A program made the translations under genes and the position numbers. 31,274 nt of DNA from Chlamydomonas sphaeroides. Taxonomy: Eukaryota; Chlorophyta; Chlorophyceae; Chlamydomonadales; Chlamydomonadaceae. Of this stretch, positions 30,242 to 31,274 are shown piece after piece. The stretch spans positions 1 through 31,274 of the forward strand of contig BDDC01001198.1 of assembly GCA_001662425.1 (NCBI GenBank), read 5' to 3'. The number at the start of each line of letters is the position of its first letter. The stretch's first letter is position 1. The notes beneath the pieces were generated by a model, which worked only from the letters and a program-made list of their open reading frames with translations, had not been told where the DNA came from and did no database searches.

Positions 30242-30465
30242 TGGGGGCCCGGGCCGTGGGGACGGCACGGACGGACGGCGGTGCTCGTAAATGCGCGTGG
30301 TGGGCTGGCGGTTCTTGTTGGCACAGCCACACGGCAGAGGGCCTGCAAAGCATGGCGCATATTACTTGCTTGCAGCGCCCCTGGCGCACCAGTATTAGGT
30401 GTCGTCCAGGGGACCACCGCACCGCGCACGATAATGCTCACGAGGCAACTTGCGTGTGGCAGCAG

Positions 30466-30470
30466 TGTAA
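30466..30470 (+). terminator. TGTAA poly(A) signal of the protease-pro-region-like gene
   Basis: TGTAA lies about 225 bases after the TGA at 30239-30241. Its presence supports a real transcript end soon after that stop, and so a genuinely short gene. Confidence 0.55.
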
Positions 30471-31041
30471 CGTAAATGAATGGTGTGCTGTCGGGATGAA
30501 CGACTCTGAAGGCCAGGTGGCTCTCAATGGCGGCGCGCAAACGCAACGGCACGCGCACGACATCCCACAATTCCCATCGACTAGCTAGTCCGGCCCCCAC
30601 GTCGAATTGCTAGGAGGTTGTGCCTCGGCAACCCAAACGCAGCAACCTGGACTCGTGGTCTCGTCCACAGGAGGACCCTTCTGCACATCAATGAGGGCAC
30701 CTCACGGCGCTGACGGCATCAGCATGTCCGCACGTGGCGCGCACTCGGCTGCACTCGGCTACGACAATCTTGCCTCCCATGTCAAGGCTTCCATACAATG
30801 CCAACTTCAAGGCCGGATTAAGATAACTCCGATGAATGATTCAGTGCAGCCATTCCCGACATAGCATCTTGAGCTGGTTCCCGTCTTTGCGGGAGCGAGT
30901 CTATGTACCACGCTTGGACGGCGTAGTACGACAGACGCATCAATGTATGTGGGGCACGATTGGCCTCCTAACACCTAACACACCGCTATGTACAGCAGGG
31001 CACAGACCTGGGGATTGCAATACCTCCCTAGAGGCGCCCGC
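30471..31041. other. Intergenic region between convergent genes
   Basis: No gene seen. The region should include the 3' UTR of the minus-strand hydroxyproline-rich gene at the right edge. I found no TTACA, so its poly(A) site is not identified. No subtilase-like exon could be recognised here. Confidence 0.45.
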
Positions 31042-31274
31042 CTACGCGTGCAGCCGACGCCTGCTGGCAGGCTTGGGCGGTGGAGTGGGTGGCTTGGGGG
31101 GCTTGGGCGGAGGAGCCGGCGGCTTGGGCGGCGGCGAGGGTGGCTTGAGCGGCGGCGAGGGCGGCTTGGGCGGGCTGGGTGACGGAGGGGGCGGAGAGGG
31201 CGGCCTGGGCGAGGGAGGGGGCGGGGAGGGTGGCTTGGGCGGGGACGGCGGCGGCTTGGGCGGGCGAGGCGGCG
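31042..31274 (-). CDS. C-terminal exon of a hydroxyproline-rich glycoprotein (partial)
   Basis: The minus strand is open from the window edge to a TAG (plus positions 31042-31044), encoding 76 residues. The sequence is almost wholly Pro with Ser, Lys and a few Arg: repeats such as PPKPPSPPPPSPRPPSPPPP and SPPPKPPAPPPKPPKPPTPP. It then ends in the basic tail KPASRRRLHA. (SP)n/(PPSP)n and PPPK repeats are the hallmark of algal HRGPs of the wall or extracellular matrix, whose prolines are hydroxylated and glycosylated in the secretory pathway. There is no ATG in the visible part, so this is the final exon of a gene that continues beyond the window. Whether it is a pherophorin, an enzyme with an HRGP tail or another wall protein cannot be told. 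Confidence 0.75.
   Translation of the reverse strand, partial: PPRPPKPPPSPPKPPSPPPPSPRPPSPPPPSPSPPKPPSPPLKPPSPPPKPPAPPPKPPKPPTPPPKPASRRRLHA

Noticed and set aside
1..31274. Bacterial operon or biosynthetic cluster
   Set aside because: Every sizeable conserved protein is interrupted by spliceosomal introns, genes alternate in strand, and there are no ribosome-binding sites or shared-pathway genes.

Overview
The window looks like nuclear DNA of a chlorophycean green alga, probably a close relative of Chlamydomonas. It is very GC-rich, and genes are split into many short exons joined by 100-800 bp introns with GTGAGT/GTGCGT-type donors. TGTAA, the volvocine poly(A) signal, follows several stops. 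The gene set also fits: plastid/mitochondrial pyruvate formate-lyase, hydroxyproline-rich wall proteins and secreted sulfo- and glycosyltransferases. All exon models were built by eye from splice sites plus reading-frame continuity; each complete model sums to an exact multiple of three.

Layout from left to right. (1) Bases 1-126 may be the 3' end of a Gly/Pro-rich protein gene on the + strand. (2) 1180-6279 (-) is a 14-exon secretory-pathway glycosyltransferase. (3) 6838-12171 (-) is a 14-exon glutathione S-transferase-like protein with a CPYC thioredoxin-fold active site; its introns hold three different tandem repeats. (4) 12695-15340 (+) is an 8-exon secreted sulfotransferase, divergent from the GST gene. 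(5) 16896-20932 (+) is a 13-exon pyruvate formate-lyase (PFL1), the most certain gene here. (6) 22707-25328 (-) is a rhomboid-like membrane protein, convergent with PFL1, with a long disordered N-terminus and incomplete catalytic residues. (7) 25790-27598 (+) is a small, probably plastid protein of unknown function, divergent from the rhomboid. (8) 28373-30241 (+) is a secreted 276-residue protein resembling only the N-terminal pro-region of large algal/slime-mould subtilisin-like proteases. (9) 31042-31274 (-) is the C-terminal exon of a Pro-rich (SPPPKPP-type) hydroxyproline-rich glycoprotein that runs off the window.

The genes do not form one pathway. Two themes recur. One is secretion and extracellular matrix: the glycosyltransferase, the sulfotransferase, the protease-pro-region-like protein and the HRGP. 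The other is organelle function: PFL1 in fermentation, the rhomboid-like protein and the small Tat-like protein. The points most worth following up are the stand-alone protease pro-region-like gene, the degenerate rhomboid, an apparent excess of GC-AG introns (4 of 59), and repeat-filled introns that stay open in frame with neighbouring exons.
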